From Stappia indica (lineage in GTDB: Bacteria; Pseudomonadota; Alphaproteobacteria; Rhizobiales; Stappiaceae), in NCBI RefSeq assembly GCF_009789575.1, contig NZ_CP046908.1, positions 1,426,001-1,490,000 on the forward strand: DNA of 64,000 nt, read 5' to 3'. Below, piece by piece: positions 45,155 through 53,968 of the stretch; position 1 is the first letter of the stretch, and each line of letters starts with the position of its first letter. The translations under genes and the position numbers were made by a program. The notes beneath the pieces are model-generated. The model was not told the DNA's origin. It made no database searches and worked only from the letters and a program-made list of their open reading frames with translations.

Positions 45155-47383
45155 ATGAGCGCATCGCAGCGCCTTACCCGCTTCCGGGTGGAAGGCATGG
45201 ACTGTGCAAGTTGCGCGGCAAAGATCGACCGCGCGGTCCGCCGCCTGCCCGAGATCTCCGATGTCCGCGTCTCGGTCGTGGCCGGCACGATGACCGTAGC
45301 CCATGGCGAGGGCACCGATCTTGCCGACGTCGCCCGCAAGGTCGACAGCCTCGGCTACCGCACCTCGCTGCTCGCCCGCGAGCCTGCCTCCGGCAGGGAT
45401 GGCGAAAGTACCAGCGATGGCGCGGCCTGCTGCAGCGGGCACGATCACGATCATGGCGGCCATGACCACGACCATGGGGACGATCATGGCCACCAGCACC
45501 ATCACGCCCGGATCGACGGCCCGTGGTGGCGCAGTTCCAAGGCACGGCTGACGATCCTGTGCACCCTGGCTCTCGCCGCGGCCTTCGCCGTCGCTCACAT
45601 TTTCCCGCAGACCGCGTTCTGGAGCTTCACCCTCGCCATGGCGGTGGGGCTCGTGCCGATCGCCCGCCGCGCACTTGCCGGCGCGATGAACGGCAGCCCC
45701 TTCTCAATCGAGACCTTGATGACGGTGGCCGCAGCCGGTGCCGTCGTCATCGACGCTGCCGAGGAAGCGGCCGTGGTCGTCGTGCTGTTCCTGATCGGCG
45801 AGCTGCTCGAGGGCATCGCCACCGGCCGTGCCCGCGCCTCGATCCGCGCCCTTGCCGAGCTGATGCCGAAAACCGCCCTGCTGGAGCGCGACGGCACGAC
45901 CGAGACGGTTCCGGCCGACAGCCTCAAGGTCGGCGCTGTGGTGCTGGTGCGTCCCGGCGACCGGGTCCCGGCCGACGGCACCGTCCTGTCGGGCGAAAGC
46001 GCGGTCGACGAGGCCCCTGTGACCGGCGAATCCGTGCCCAAGCGCAAGGAGCCGGGCGACACGGTCTTTGCCGGAACGGTGAACCAGGAGGGCGTGCTGC
46101 GCGTCGAAGTCACTGCCACTGCGGCCGACAACACCATCTCCCGCGTCATCGCCCTCGTCGAGGAGGCGCAGGAGTCCAAGGCTCCGACCGAGCGCTTCAT
46201 CGACCGCTTCTCGCGCTACTACACGCCCGCCGTCATGGTCGTCGCCGCGCTGATCGCCGTGCTGCCGCCGCTCCTCGGCGGGGCGGACTGGGCCACCTGG
46301 ATCTATCGCGGCCTTGCCGTCCTGTTGATCGGCTGCCCCTGCGCCCTCGTCATCTCGACCCCGGCCGCCATCGCCGCCGCGCTTTCGGCCGGCGCCCGCC
46401 GCGGCCTCCTGATGAAGGGCGGCGCCGTACTCGAAGGGCTCGGCCGCATCGACCATGTCGCCTTCGACAAGACCGGCACGCTCACAGAAGGCAAGCCGCA
46501 GGTCACGGATATCGCCGGCATCGACATGGACGAACGCGAGGTGCTCCGCCTTGCCGCCGCCCTGGAGGCCGGATCCAGCCATCCGCTGGCCCGCGCGATC
46601 CTCGCCCGGGCGCAAGCCGACGGCATCGCCGTGACGCCCGCCTCCGATGCGGCCGCCCTTGGCGGCAAGGGCGTCACCGGCATGCTGGAGGGGCGCCGGC
46701 TGCTCCTCGCCTCCCCGCGTGCCGCCGCCGAGACCGTGCCGCTGGGCGGCGCGCTGGCGGCGCGCGTCGCCGCGCTCAACGACGACGGCAAGACGGTTTC
46801 CCTGCTTCTGGTCGACGGCAGGATCGCCGGCCTCGTCGCCCTGCGCGACGAGCCGCGCGAGGACGCCGTCGGGGGCCTCGCGGCCCTGCGAGGGCTGGGG
46901 GCAGAGGCCGTGATGCTGACCGGCGACAACGCCCGCACGGCGAGCGCCATTGCGGCTGCGCTCGGCATCGAGGCCCGGGCGGAACTGCTGCCGCAGGACA
47001 AGCAGCGGATCGTCATGGAGATGCGAGGCAAGGGTTACCGGGTCGCCAAGGTCGGCGACGGCATCAACGATGCCCCCGCGCTTGCCGCTGCCGATATCGG
47101 CATCGCCATGGGCGGCGGTACCGATGTCGCGCTGGAGACCGCGGATGCGGCGATCCTGCACGGCCGCGTCACCGATGTCGCCGACATGATCGTCCTGTCC
47201 CGTGCGACCATGCGCAACATCTGGCAGAACATCACCATCGCGCTCGGCCTGAAGGCCGTGTTCCTGGTGACCACCGTGCTCGGCATCACCGGCCTGTGGC
47301 CGGCCATCCTTGCCGACACCGGCGCCACCGTGCTGGTGACCGCCAACGCCATGCGCCTGCTCGCCTGGCGCGGAACGAAGTGA
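45155..47383 (+). CDS. zntA: Zinc/cadmium/lead-exporting P1B-type ATPase
   Basis: A 742-residue inner-membrane pump. The N-terminal heavy-metal-associated domain has GMDCASC (Cys17, Cys20). A histidine/aspartate-rich linker (about residues 95-120, HDHDHGGHDHDHGDDHGHQ) probably gathers zinc. Transport motifs are LIGCPCALVIS (CPC near 395), phosphorylation site FDKTGTLTEG (Asp near 437), SSHPLARAI (HP motif near 474) and GDGINDAPAL (about 634-643). The CPC form with a histidine-rich leader fits the Zn/Cd/Pb subgroup ZntA. AGGAG lies ten bases before the ATG. Control by the adjacent MerR regulator is strongly indicated by the 45095-45125 operator. A perfect 15-bp hairpin follows the stop. Confidence 0.94.
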   Translation: MSASQRLTRFRVEGMDCASCAAKIDRAVRRLPEISDVRVSVVAGTMTVAHGEGTDLADVARKVDSLGYRTSLLAREPASGRDGESTSDGAACCSGHDHDHGGHDHDHGDDHGHQHHHARIDGPWWRSSKARLTILCTLALAAAFAVAHIFPQTAFWSFTLAMAVGLVPIARRALAGAMNGSPFSIETLMTVAAAGAVVIDAAEEAAVVVVLFLIGELLEGIATGRARASIRALAELMPKTALLERDGTTETVPADSLKVGAVVLVRPGDRVPADGTVLSGESAVDEAPVTGESVPKRKEPGDTVFAGTVNQEGVLRVEVTATAADNTISRVIALVEEAQESKAPTERFIDRFSRYYTPAVMVVAALIAVLPPLLGGADWATWIYRGLAVLLIGCPCALVISTPAAIAAALSAGARRGLLMKGGAVLEGLGRIDHVAFDKTGTLTEGKPQVTDIAGIDMDEREVLRLAAALEAGSSHPLARAILARAQADGIAVTPASDAAALGGKGVTGMLEGRRLLLASPRAAAETVPLGGALAARVAALNDDGKTVSLLLVDGRIAGLVALRDEPREDAVGGLAALRGLGAEAVMLTGDNARTASAIAAALGIEARAELLPQDKQRIVMEMRGKGYRVAKVGDGINDAPALAAADIGIAMGGGTDVALETADAAILHGRVTDVADMIVLSRATMRNIWQNITIALGLKAVFLVTTVLGITGLWPAILADTGATVLVTANAMRLLAWRGTK

Positions 47384-47389
47384 AGAGGT

Positions 47390-47423
47390 GCTCCCCGGGG
47401 CCTGGCGACAGGCCCCGGGGAGC
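47390..47423. terminator. Perfect 15-bp hairpin between convergent zntA and secDF
   Basis: GCTCCCCGGGGCCTG (47390-47404) pairs fully with CAGGCCCCGGGGAGC (47409-47423) around a GCGA loop. There is no long T-run on either side, but the stem is among the strongest in the window and sits exactly between two converging stops. Confidence 0.7.
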
Positions 47424-47434
47424 GCGATGATCCC

Positions 47435-49957
47435 TCAGGCCGTGCGTTCAGCCTCCGGCGCGGCAGCGGCTGCCGCCTCCTTCCTCCGCGTCCACCAGTC
47501 GCCGAGCAGAAGCAGGATCGGCGCCGCTATGAAGATCGACGAGCTCGTCGCGATCACCACGCCGAACAGCATCGGCAGGGCGAAGTTCTCCACCGCATTG
47601 CCGCCCCATATCGCCATCGGCAACATGGCCAGGAACGTGGTGGCCGACGTGAAGAGACAGCGCGCCAGCACCTGGTTGATGCTGAGGTCGATGATCGACC
47701 TCAAGTCCCGCTTCTTCGACATGCGGATGTTCTCGCGCATGCGGTCGTAGACCACCACCTTGTCGTTCACCGAATAGCCGATGATGGTCAGCAGCGCGGC
47801 AATCGCCGTGAGGTTGAAGTCCAGCCCGAACAGAGCGAAGAAGCCGACCGTCTTTGTCGTGTCCAGCACCAGCGTCGCGATGGCGCCGATGGCGAAGTTC
47901 CATTCGAACCGCCACCAGATGTAGGCGAGCATGGCAAGGCTGGCGAGCACCACGGCGATGACGCCGTTGCGCGCCAGCTCGCCGCTGACCTTCGGCCCGA
48001 CGACCTCCGTCCTCTCGATGCCGATGCCCGGATCGATCCGCTGCAGCGTGTTACGAACCTCGCTTACCGCGCGGGTCTGGGCGGTCTCTCCGCCCTCCTG
48101 CCGCTGGATGCGGATCAGCACGTTCTCGCCGATCTGCTGCAGCGACACCTCGCCGAGATCGAGCCGGCCGAGTTCGTCGCGCAGGCTCGCGAGGCTGACG
48201 CCGTCAGGCGTCGATGCCTCCACCTGGATGCCGCCCTTGAAGTCGATGCCGTAGTTGAGGCCCGGCTTGATGAACAGGCCGATGGAGGCGAGCGACAGCA
48301 CGATGGAAAGCCCGATGCCGAAGAAGCGCGCCTTCATGAACGAGATCGAGGTCCCGTCCGGCACGATGCGGATCAGCGGCTCGACCGAGATCGTCTTGAG
48401 CTTGCGCCGGCGCACCCACTCGGTCATCAGGATGCGCACCACCGCAACGGCGGTGAACATCGACACGCAGATGCCGATCATCATGGTGATCGCGAAGCCG
48501 CGCACCGGCCCCGAGCCGAACAGGAACAACAGACCCGTTGCGATCAGCGAGGTCACATTCGCATCGACGATGGTGGAATAGGCCCGGCTGAAGCCACGGT
48601 CGAGGGCGGCGAAGGCGCTGGCACCGGCCCTCGCCTCCTCGCGTATGCGCTCGTTGATCAGGATGTTGGCATCCACGGCAAGGCCGATGCCGAGAATGAT
48701 GCCGGCAATGCCCGGCAGGGTCAGCGTCGCCCCCAGGAGGCTGAGCAGGCCGACAGTCAGCGCCACGTTGAGGAACAGCGCGAAATTGGCGAAGAGGCCC
48801 CAGCCGCCGTAGAGCGCGACCATGAAGACCACCACCGCCGCAAAACCGGCAAGGCCGGTAACGATACCCATCTCGATGACGTCGCCGCCGAGATCCGGGC
48901 CGACCGTGCGCTCCTCGATGACGACCAGAGGCACCGGCAGCGCACCGGCACGCAGCAGCGCCGACAGGACCACCGTATCCTCGACGGTGAAGGAGCCGCT
49001 GATCTGGCCGGTGCCGCCGGTGATCGGTTCGCGGATCACCGGGGCACTCAGCACCTTGCCGTCGAGCACGATGGCGAAGGGCTTGCCGACATTCTGGCTG
49101 GTGATGCGGGCGAACTGCCGCGCACCGGAACTGTCGAAGCGGAAGCTGACGATGGGCTCGTTGGTGCGCTGGTCGAAGCCGGCGCGGGCATCGGTCAGAT
49201 GATCGCCGCCGAGCGCGACCCGATCCTCGACCGCAACGCGCCGTCCGGTCTTTTCCTCCGGCAACAGGCTGACGCCCGCCGGCAGGCGGGCCCCGGGAAC
49301 GGTGTCCGCCACCATGTGAAAGGACATCTGGGCGGTGGAGCCGAGCAGCTCGCGCAGCCGGGTCGGGTCGTTGAGGCCCGGCAGCTGGACGAGGATGCGG
49401 TCGGCGCCGACCCGCTGGATCGTCGGCTCGGCAACACCCACCTGGTCGACGCGCTGGCGGACGATCTCCAGGCTCTGGTCGATCGCCTGGTTCAGCCGGT
49501 CGCGAAAGCCCGCCTCGCTGAAGCCGAGCCGGATACGCTCGCCTTCGGTACTCATCTCGATGTCCGAGACGGCGGGGCCGAAGCCGCCATTGGCAACGGG
49601 CGTCGCCAGATCGCGCAGCTGCTTGACGATGCCGGCGCGGGCCGCCTCGTCGGGAACAGAGACCGCGACGCCGTCGCCGACCCGGCGCACGGTGCCTTCT
49701 ACCTGCTCCTTGCGCAGCAGCGCCCGCGCCTCGGCAACGAGGCTCTTGAGCCGGTCGGCCTTGAGCGCATCCGCATCGACCTCGAGGACGAGATGCGACC
49801 CGCCGCGCAGGTCGAGGCCGAGCGTGACCTGCTGTTTGGGGAACCAGCCCGGCAGCCGTTCCAGCTGGGCAGGCGTGAACACGTTGGGCAATGCGGCGAG
49901 CAGCCCGAAGAGAATGATGAGAGTGTAGGTCACGAGGACCCATCGGGACGTTTTCAT
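47435..49957 (-). CDS. secDF: Fused protein-export membrane protein SecDF
   Basis: An 840-residue protein; ATG at 49957 (MKTSRWVLVTYTLIILFG) is the natural start, and the long extension upstream overlaps another gene. The SecD half has VTLGLDLRGGSHLVLEVD (about residues 44-61), the P1 head domain, IMIGICVSMFTAVAVVRILM at its end and GIAGIILGIGLAVDANILIN (about 410). The SecF half begins near 545 with KPGLNYGIDFKGGIQVEAS and ends with ALLTIIGYSVNDKVVVYDRM. Twelve membrane spans are expected. SecDF uses proton motive force to pull translocating proteins across the membrane. No yajC is adjacent; a canonical separate secD/secF set may exist elsewhere. Three small membrane-protein genes lie directly upstream. 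Confidence 0.94.
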   Translation of the reverse strand: MKTSRWVLVTYTLIILFGLLAALPNVFTPAQLERLPGWFPKQQVTLGLDLRGGSHLVLEVDADALKADRLKSLVAEARALLRKEQVEGTVRRVGDGVAVSVPDEAARAGIVKQLRDLATPVANGGFGPAVSDIEMSTEGERIRLGFSEAGFRDRLNQAIDQSLEIVRQRVDQVGVAEPTIQRVGADRILVQLPGLNDPTRLRELLGSTAQMSFHMVADTVPGARLPAGVSLLPEEKTGRRVAVEDRVALGGDHLTDARAGFDQRTNEPIVSFRFDSSGARQFARITSQNVGKPFAIVLDGKVLSAPVIREPITGGTGQISGSFTVEDTVVLSALLRAGALPVPLVVIEERTVGPDLGGDVIEMGIVTGLAGFAAVVVFMVALYGGWGLFANFALFLNVALTVGLLSLLGATLTLPGIAGIILGIGLAVDANILINERIREEARAGASAFAALDRGFSRAYSTIVDANVTSLIATGLLFLFGSGPVRGFAITMMIGICVSMFTAVAVVRILMTEWVRRRKLKTISVEPLIRIVPDGTSISFMKARFFGIGLSIVLSLASIGLFIKPGLNYGIDFKGGIQVEASTPDGVSLASLRDELGRLDLGEVSLQQIGENVLIRIQRQEGGETAQTRAVSEVRNTLQRIDPGIGIERTEVVGPKVSGELARNGVIAVVLASLAMLAYIWWRFEWNFAIGAIATLVLDTTKTVGFFALFGLDFNLTAIAALLTIIGYSVNDKVVVYDRMRENIRMSKKRDLRSIIDLSINQVLARCLFTSATTFLAMLPMAIWGGNAVENFALPMLFGVVIATSSSIFIAAPILLLLGDWWTRRKEAAAAAAPEAERTA

Positions 49958-50033
49958 TGTCTGATCCGAAGCAAAGGATATCGGGCGGGCGCCCACGGGA
50001 CGCCCGGCAAAACCGGCTCGGAAAGCCGGACGA

Positions 50034-50450
50034 TCAGACAGGAAGAGGCGGTCCCCGCGCGCGGGCGCAGTGCGGGCCGGAAGCGCCCGCGGCATCTCGC
50101 CTCGACGCACCGACGGCGGCGATCCAGGTTGCGGGCAGCTCGACGGGATCTGCGGCCAGTTGGTCGCGCGGATCGGGACCGGTCGACGTGTTCAGGCCCT
50201 GGCGTCGGAGGCTCGTCTGGAGCTGGTGGCGTGCCCGGTCGCGGTCGATGACCGCGCGGGGCGTCGTCGCACCGCCGCCGAGGCGGCTTTCACCGCTGGC
50301 CTGCGAGGGTGCTGCCGGAGCGCCTCCAGGCATAGCTCCGCCACCTGCCGCCGCCAGCAGGAGCAGCAGCGCAGGCAGCAGGAGCCAAGGCAGGAAGCCA
50401 CGGTCGGCGGCGCGGCTACGCCGCCCGACGACAGTCCGCAAGCGGTTCAT
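50034..50450 (-). CDS. Hypothetical protein with one N-terminal membrane anchor
   Basis: A 138-residue frame with a basic start (MNRLRTVVGRRSRAADRG), one hydrophobic span (FLPWLLLPALLLLLAAAGGG, about residues 19-38) and a low-complexity Pro/Ala/Arg-rich remainder. It lies 76 bp upstream of secDF and 27 bp downstream of a better-supported small gene, all on the same strand. The ribosome site is weak. Membrane topology and position favour a real gene, but the C-terminal half reads poorly and the frame could be shorter or spurious. Confidence 0.45.
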   Translation of the reverse strand: MNRLRTVVGRRSRAADRGFLPWLLLPALLLLLAAAGGGAMPGGAPAAPSQASGESRLGGGATTPRAVIDRDRARHQLQTSLRRQGLNTSTGPDPRDQLAADPVELPATWIAAVGASRRDAAGASGPHCARARGPPLPV

Positions 50451-50477
50451 GTGATGACGGCAGGTCTCGTGCGGGCC

Positions 50478-50690
50478 TCAGCCCGCGGCGGCCGGCAACA
50501 CGACTTCGGCAACCCCGGAGACCGTCAGGATCACCCCGCCCATGAGGAGCGCGGTGATCGCCAGCGCCATGACCGAGGCCATGCCCGGCTGGGCGGCAAG
50601 AACGGCGAACATGCCCTTCTCGCGGGGGGTGCTGTAGACGATGGAAAAGATTGCGGCCAAGAAAATGGCCAGCCCTACGGTGATCTGCAT
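50478..50690 (-). CDS. Small two-span membrane protein
   Basis: A 70-residue protein starting MQITVGLAIFLAAIFSIVYS, with a second helix AVMALAITALLMGG-like (residues about 40-62) before VSGVAEVVLPAAAG. GGAGAC lies seven bases upstream of the ATG. The reading frame is embedded in a much longer spurious frame, so ordinary ORF lists hide it. Two helices with a short basic loop (STPREKG) give a hairpin topology. It is unrecognised; it may form a unit with the flanking small genes and secDF. Confidence 0.62.
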   Translation of the reverse strand: MQITVGLAIFLAAIFSIVYSTPREKGMFAVLAAQPGMASVMALAITALLMGGVILTVSGVAEVVLPAAAG

Positions 50691-50776
50691 GGGATGTCTC
50701 CGCGCCGGCACGCCCGCATCCTCTTGCGGCACGCGCCCTGAAATCGCTCGCCGCTCGAAGGCGGCATCGGCAGGTT

Positions 50777-51163
50777 TCAGGCGGAAACGGGAGGCGCGCG
50801 CGGCGCATGCGCGGCTCCGGCACGCCCCGGAACAGCCGCGCAGCAGGCAATCAGCCCAAGGTCGCCGCCCGCCACGATTTCGGCGGGCATGAGCGGAACC
50901 AGGGCCACCGCGTCGTCGTGGTCGCTGCCCGAGGGCGGCGACACAGGAAGGGACCGCTGGCGGATGTCGTGGTCCAGCTTCGGCAGCACGGCCGAGGCGG
51001 CGGAGCCGATGTCGTTGGCGACAACGGTCTGGACGAGCTTCGGCGTCGGATAGCGCGCGCCGTAGGGAACGGCGGCGGAAAACGCAAAGAGCACCGCCAG
51101 GAATGCGATGATCCATCGCTCCGGGCGGAGCGGGCGTCTGGCATCCGTTCCGTTCGTCGTCAT
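50777..51163 (-). CDS. Hypothetical single-span membrane protein
   Basis: A 128-residue protein with a basic N-terminus (MTTNGTDARRPLRPERW), one span (IIAFLAVLFAFSAAVPYG, about residues 18-35) and a polar extracytoplasmic part containing TPKLVQTVVANDIGSAASAV. It may be anchored with the bulk in the periplasm. It is the first of three small genes between the thiolase and secDF. I do not recognise the family; the C-terminal 40 residues are low in information. Confidence 0.5.
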   Translation of the reverse strand: MTTNGTDARRPLRPERWIIAFLAVLFAFSAAVPYGARYPTPKLVQTVVANDIGSAASAVLPKLDHDIRQRSLPVSPPSGSDHDDAVALVPLMPAEIVAGGDLGLIACCAAVPGRAGAAHAPRAPPVSA

Positions 51164-51268
51164 CCCGCCAACCTACACCATCGGCCGGCGAAAAACGACG
51201 GGAATAGCGTGCAGGCAGCGCTCGGCCCCGCCGCGCCCTCCCCGCCACACCTTCCCCAGGGCGTCGTC

Positions 51269-52447
51269 CTATCGCTCGACGATCACGGCAATACCCTGCC
51301 CGCCGCCGATGCACATGGTGACGAGGCCGTAGCGCCCGCCGATCCGCTTCAGCTCGTGCACCAGCTTGACCATCAGGATGGCACCCGACGCGCCGATCGG
51401 ATGGCCGAGCGCCACGGCCCCGCCATTCGGATTGGTCCTGTCCTCGGGCAGGCCGAGCTCGCGTGCAACCGCCAACGCCTGCACCGCGAAGGCCTCGTTG
51501 GATTCGATCACATCCATGTCGGAGACCTGGAGCCCCGCCCGCATCAACGCCTGGCGCACCGCGGGCACCGGTCCCATGCCCATGAGGCCGGGCGCAACGC
51601 CGCCGAGCCCGTAGGCAACGATCCGGCCCAGGCTTTCCAGCCCGCGCTCGGCGGCGCGGTCCGCCTCCATCAGCACCAGCGCCGCGGCCCCGTCGTTGAT
51701 GCCGGAGGCGTTGCCGGCGGTCACCGAGCCGTCCCGGTCGAAGGCGGGGCGCAGCTTCGACAGGTCCTGCGGCGCAACATCGGTGCGCACATGCTCGTCC
51801 GTGTCGAACACGGCGTCCGCCCGTCCCTTGCGCACGGTCATCGGCAGGATCTGCTCGCGGAACCGTCCTTCCGCGATGGCCTGCGCCGCCCTGCGGTGGG
51901 ACTTGAGAGCGAACGCATCCTGCGCCTCCCGGTCGATCCCCTTCTGCCGGGCGATGTTCTCGGCCGTATTGCCCATGTGACCGTTGCCGAACGGATCGGT
52001 CAGCGCGCCGACCATCATGTCGGTCGCGGAAACGTCGCCCATCTTCTGGCCGAAGCGGGCCTGGCTCATCAGGTGGCCGGCGCGGCTCATGGACTCCGCC
52101 CCTCCAGCCAGCGCCGTATCGGCATTGCCCAGCATGATCGCCTCTGCCGCCGTCACGATGGCCTGCAGGCCGGAGCCGCACAGCCGGTTCAAGGTGAGCG
52201 CCGGCGACATCTGCGGCACCCCCGCGCGCAAGGCGACGACGCGCGACAGATACATGTCCTCCGGCGCCGTGTGGATGACGTTGCCGAACACCGCCTGGCC
52301 GATCTCGTCCGCCGGCACGCCCGCCCGGGCGATGGCCTCGCGCGCAACGGCCGCCCCCAGCTCGCACGGGGCAAGCCCGGAGAGTGCGCCCGCGAAATCT
52401 CCGATGGCGGTGCGGACGGCGGAGGTGATGACGACGTTTCTGGTCAT
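51269..52447 (-). CDS. Acetyl-CoA C-acetyltransferase / beta-ketothiolase
   Basis: A 392-residue thiolase with ATG at 52447. The nucleophilic cysteine is Cys90 in LTLNRLCGSGLQAIV; the histidine block GGAVALGHPIGASGA (about residues 337-351) and the second cysteine in GLVTMCIGGGQG (about 375-386) complete the catalytic set. It condenses or cleaves beta-ketoacyl-CoA in fatty-acid, branched-chain or polyhydroxybutyrate metabolism. It lies immediately downstream of a short-chain dehydrogenase and the Liv-type transporter on the same strand, suggesting that the imported substrate is degraded through a CoA thioester. Confidence 0.92.
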   Translation of the reverse strand: MTRNVVITSAVRTAIGDFAGALSGLAPCELGAAVAREAIARAGVPADEIGQAVFGNVIHTAPEDMYLSRVVALRAGVPQMSPALTLNRLCGSGLQAIVTAAEAIMLGNADTALAGGAESMSRAGHLMSQARFGQKMGDVSATDMMVGALTDPFGNGHMGNTAENIARQKGIDREAQDAFALKSHRRAAQAIAEGRFREQILPMTVRKGRADAVFDTDEHVRTDVAPQDLSKLRPAFDRDGSVTAGNASGINDGAAALVLMEADRAAERGLESLGRIVAYGLGGVAPGLMGMGPVPAVRQALMRAGLQVSDMDVIESNEAFAVQALAVARELGLPEDRTNPNGGAVALGHPIGASGAILMVKLVHELKRIGGRYGLVTMCIGGGQGIAVIVER

Positions 52448-52538
52448 GGTGATGTCTTTCGAAAAGGAAGTGGGCGCGGCAAGCCGGGAGGTGATCCGCC
52501 ACGCGGGAGGAACCGGACGCGAAAGCCCGGCCGACAGG

Positions 52539-53246
52539 TCAGGCGATGGCGAAGCCGCCATCGACCCTCAAGGTCACGCCGTTGATGTAGCTGGCGGCCG
52601 GCGACACCAGGAAGCCGACGGCCTCGGCCACTTCCGACGGTTCTCCCCAGCGAGCCATGGGAATGCGCGCGAGGATCGGTCCGGCCCGTTCCGGCGTGTT
52701 CATCGCGTTGATCGACATGCGCGTCTTCACCCAGCCGGGCGCCACCGCATTGGTGCGTACGCCGTCGGCAGACCAGGCGGCGGCAAGCGCACGGGTGAAG
52801 GAATCCACTGCCCCCTTGCTCGCCGAATAGGCCGGATTGCGCGAGGAGCCGAAGGTCGACCACATGGAGGCGAAGTTGACGATGGCCCCGCGCCGCGCCT
52901 TCAGCGCCCCTTCCAGCGCGAAGCAGATTTCCTGGGTACCGCGCAGGTTCACCTCCATCACCCGGGCAAAGCCCTCGTTGGTGAACTCCTGCCCCTCGTG
53001 GACGATGATGCCGGCCGCCGTGACCAGCGCATCGACCGCATCGAACTCGCGGGCGAGCGCCGCGATGGCCGCGCTGTCGGTGACATCGAACCTTCGTTCC
53101 TCGTGCAAGGGATGGTCGATCTTTTCCTCGACATCGAGGCCGAGCGACACCACCCGGTAGCCGTCATCCAGCAGCTTGCGCACGCAAGCCTGCCCCAGTC
53201 CCGTGCCGCCACCGGTCACGAGCGCGATCTTTCCTGGCTGTTCCAT
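52539..53246 (-). CDS. Short-chain dehydrogenase/reductase
   Basis: A 235-residue enzyme, with ATG at 53246 five bases after the livF stop. The NAD(P)-binding glycine motif is ALVTGGGTGLGQACV (about residues 8-22), the NAG-like motif is VTAAGI (about 76-81), and the catalytic SxnYxxxK is seen as NPAYSASKGAVDSF (about 137-150) with FASMWS upstream. The C-terminal FLVSPAASYINGVTLRVDGG is classical. The substrate is unknown; alongside thiolase and acyl-CoA synthetase it may be a hydroxyacyl or alcohol dehydrogenase step. Tight coupling to the transporter genes places it in the same operon. Confidence 0.9.
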   Translation of the reverse strand: MEQPGKIALVTGGGTGLGQACVRKLLDDGYRVVSLGLDVEEKIDHPLHEERRFDVTDSAAIAALAREFDAVDALVTAAGIIVHEGQEFTNEGFARVMEVNLRGTQEICFALEGALKARRGAIVNFASMWSTFGSSRNPAYSASKGAVDSFTRALAAAWSADGVRTNAVAPGWVKTRMSINAMNTPERAGPILARIPMARWGEPSEVAEAVGFLVSPAASYINGVTLRVDGGFAIA

Positions 53247-53251
53247 CGCCG

Positions 53252-53968
53252 TCAAAGTCCCAGATAGGTTGAACGTAGATGCGGATCGGCAAGCAGTTCC
53301 TGCCCTCCGCCCTGCTTGGCGATCTCGCCGTTCTCGAGCACGTAGGCGTGGTCCGCCATCTTCAGCACCTGGAAGATGTTCTGCTCGATGATCAGGATCG
53401 AAAGGTCGCGATGGCGGATCTGCTCGATGGATTCCATCAGCCGCGACACCATGATCGGGGCAAGGCCGAGCGAGGGCTCGTCCAGCGCCAGCACCTTCGG
53501 CAGCGCCATCAGCGCCCGGCCGACCGCGATCATCTGCTGCTGCCCGCCCGACATGGTGCCGGCCCGCTGCCGCGCCCGCTCGCGCAAGATCGGGAACAGC
53601 TCGAAGACCTCTTCCATGGTCTCCTCGCGCCGTGCACGTGCGCGTTTCGAATGCGCACCGACCATCAGGTTCTCGGCGATGGTCATCTCCGGGAACAGCT
53701 GCTTGCCCTCTGGCGACTGCACGAAGCCGGCCTCGACCACCTTGTGCGGCGCCAGGCCGCCGATCGGCTCTCCGTTGATGCGGACCTCGCCGCCCCTCAG
53801 GGGAAGAAGGCCGGAGATGGTCTTCAGCAGCGTCGTCTTTCCAGCCCCGTTGGCACCGATCAGCGCAACGACGGACTTCGGCGGCAGGGCGATGTCGATC
53901 CCGCGCAGGACCTCGACATCGCCATAGCCGGCCCTGATACCAACGCCCTCAAGCACCGGGGATGTCAT
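53252..53968 (-). CDS. livF: Branched-chain amino-acid-type ABC transporter ATPase (LivF)
   Basis: A 238-residue ATPase with Walker A GANGAGKTT (about residues 37-45), Q-loop FVQSPEGKQLFPEMT, signature GTMSGGQQQMIAVGRAL (about 137-153, MSGGQ in place of LSGGQ), Walker B VLALDEPSLGLAP and the switch IIEQN. It powers the LivHM permease with LivG. It overlaps livG's end by 20 bp. The ligand is set by the LivK-type protein and need not be an amino acid; such systems also import aromatic and other organic acids. Confidence 0.92.
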   Translation of the reverse strand: MTSPVLEGVGIRAGYGDVEVLRGIDIALPPKSVVALIGANGAGKTTLLKTISGLLPLRGGEVRINGEPIGGLAPHKVVEAGFVQSPEGKQLFPEMTIAENLMVGAHSKRARARREETMEEVFELFPILRERARQRAGTMSGGQQQMIAVGRALMALPKVLALDEPSLGLAPIMVSRLMESIEQIRHRDLSILIIEQNIFQVLKMADHAYVLENGEIAKQGGGQELLADPHLRSTYLGL

